Assembly: GCA_005503085.1 (NCBI GenBank) | Contig: SCOI01000014.1 | Span: 1 to 64,000 of the forward strand | Direction: 5' to 3' | Length of the DNA: 64,000 nucleotides | Origin: Burkholderiales bacterium C2 | GTDB lineage: Bacteria > Pseudomonadota > Gammaproteobacteria > Burkholderiales > Burkholderiaceae_C | In this document: one piece after another, positions 62,951 to 64,000 of the stretch | Numbering within the stretch: position 1 is the stretch's first letter | How the letters are laid out: the number at the start of each line of letters is the position of its first letter | Program-made: the position numbers and the translations under genes | The notes under the pieces: generated by a model | Seen by the model: only the letters and a program-made list of their open reading frames with translations | What the model was told of the DNA's origin: nothing | The model's database searches: none

Positions 62951-64000
62951 TTCTCATCATCTCCATCTTGAGCCAGTCGTTCGACCAGCACCTTGTCCAC
63001 ACGCTTGCCATCGAGGTCCACGACCTCGAATCTCCAGGCGTTCCACTCCACCACATCGGCCGTGCGCGGCAAACGCCCCAAGAGCAGCATGATCATGCCG
63101 GCCAGGGTGTTGTAGCGCCCACGATCCTCTTCGGGCAGTTCCTTCAGGTCCAGGCGGTCCTTCAGCTCGGGGCTGGGAATCAGGCCGTCCATCAGCCAGC
63201 TCCCGTCCTCGCGTTGCACCGCCCAGGCATCGCCATCGCTGGGCGCCGAAAACTCGCCCGCAATCGCTTCCAATACATCGCGCACCGAGATCACGCCCTG
63301 GACCTCGCCATACTCGTCGACGACAAAGACCAGCTGCGCATCCGAGCCGCGGAAATGGTCCAGCAGCTCCATGCCCGACAAGGTCTCGGGCACGAAGATC
63401 GGCGCCTCCAGATCGTCGCCCAGATTCAGCGGCTGGCCCGACAGCGCGCGCTGCAGCAGGGTCTGGGCCGAGACCACGCCGATCACATCATTGAGCCCTT
63501 CGCGGCAGACCGGGTAGCGGCTGTAGCCATGGGCTTGCAGGATGGCCAGCACCTGCGGCGCCTCGTCATGGATATTGAGCCAGGCGATCTCGGCGCGCGG
63601 AATCATCATCGAGCCGACCTGGCGCTCATCGAGCCGGAACACATTGCGCACCATCTGGTGCTCCTGCTCCTCGATCACACCGGCGTCCAATCCCTCTTCC
63701 AGGCTGGCCGCGATCTCTTCTTCGGTGACGCCGCGCTGCGCCCGGCCGCGCAGGCCCAGCAGGCCCAGCACCGCATTGGTCGCAAAGCTCAGAAACACCA
63801 CCAGCGGCCGCGCCACCAGGGACAGAAAATCCATCGGCGGCGCCACCAGACGAGCCACCGTCTCCGGAAACATCTGGCCCAGGCGCTTGGGCACCAGTTC
63901 GCCGAAGATGATGGTGGCCACGGTCAGTATCACGACGACCAGGCCGGTGGCCGTGTACTGCGCGATGTGCTGGGCCAGGCCCAGCGAGCCCAGCCACAGC
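62947..64000 (-). CDS. HlyC/CorC-family transporter-like protein (5' truncated)
   Basis: At least 350 residues; the 5' end lies beyond the right edge. From the visible N-terminus: the end of the DUF21/CNNM membrane domain (VATIIFGELVPKRLGQMFPE), a CBS pair (VGSMMIPRAEIAWLNIHDEAPQV... and DVLEAIAGEFSAPS), and the C-terminal CorC_HlyC domain (WLMDGLIPSPELKDRL). Such proteins are tied to Mg2+/Co2+ homeostasis. The stop overlaps the SapC start by four bases. Confidence 0.9.
   Translation of the reverse strand, partial: LWLGSLGLAQHIAQYTATGLVVVILTVATIIFGELVPKRLGQMFPETVARLVAPPMDFLSLVARPLVVFLSFATNAVLGLLGLRGRAQRGVTEEEIAASLEEGLDAGVIEEQEHQMVRNVFRLDERQVGSMMIPRAEIAWLNIHDEAPQVLAILQAHGYSRYPVCREGLNDVIGVVSAQTLLQRALSGQPLNLGDDLEAPIFVPETLSGMELLDHFRGSDAQLVFVVDEYGEVQGVISVRDVLEAIAGEFSAPSDGDAWAVQREDGSWLMDGLIPSPELKDRLDLKELPEEDRGRYNTLAGMIMLLLGRLPRTADVVEWNAWRFEVVDLDGKRVDKVLVERLAQDGDDEK

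Overview
The window is a GC-rich, densely packed chromosomal segment from a betaproteobacterium, most likely order Burkholderiales (Roseateles/Rubrivivax/Comamonadaceae-like). The reasons are the gene order thrS-infC-rpmI-rplT-pheS-pheT-ihfA-merR, the tripartite tricarboxylate (Tct/Bug) and TRAP transport genes, the egtB-egtD pair and an EpsA-like LuxR regulator. Species assignment is inference. I see no insertion sequence, prophage, integrase or CRISPR array; the region reads as stable chromosome carrying several catabolic and uptake modules.

Layout. 1-393: promoters and leader of an rRNA operon running leftward out of the window (the 16S gene would lie beyond base 1), plus the tctA terminator. 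434-2420: tctA-tctB without tctC. 2585-6484: a translationally chained group (GspE/PilB-type ATPase, spermidine-synthase-like protein, deoxyinosine glycosylase, TatD nuclease), then purU and lolD-lolC. 9380-17377: the translation operon, read leftward from a threonine-rich leader peptide through thrS, infC, rpmI, rplT, pheS, pheT, ihfA and a MerR-like gene, with tRNA-Pro behind it. 17421-25692: patatin-like lipase, TonB receptor, tex, and an exonuclease with its cNMP/CBS/nucleotidyltransferase partner. 25709-29139: acetate-type symporter with its small subunit, a TPR protein and a small membrane protein. 29350-34733 (+ strand): prfB with its programmed frameshift, pepN, fbp, tRNA-Thr and a VanZ-like gene. 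34747-39532: solute-binding protein, EpsA-like regulator and a DctPQM TRAP transporter.

39688-42155 (+): egtB-egtD for ergothioneine and a DUF427 gene. 42145-49087 (-): a homogentisate operon (hmgA, fahA) with a FAD hydroxylase plus a 67-residue partner that fit a two-component 3-hydroxyphenylacetate hydroxylase, a Bug receptor, a VOC protein and an odd metallo-beta-lactamase-fold protein; a divergent IclR gene is the likely regulator. 50594-51385: FeeM-type N-acyltransferase. 51551-58536: a seven-gene siderophore-iron uptake operon behind a Fur box, with a divergent AraC regulator. 59463-62095: pcaB and a pcaC-pcaD fusion of the protocatechuate pathway. 62198-64000: SapC-like protein and a 5'-truncated CorC/HlyC-type protein.

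The most interesting item is a candidate ribosome-mediated transcription attenuator in front of thrS. It has a 14-codon leader peptide with four consecutive Thr codons, an antiterminator segment directly after its stop codon, and an 11-bp terminator ending 18 bases before the thrS start. A second terminator stands 25 bases before pheS, and infC uses an ATC start. Together these suggest that the whole translation operon is controlled by aminoacyl-tRNA supply and initiation fidelity.
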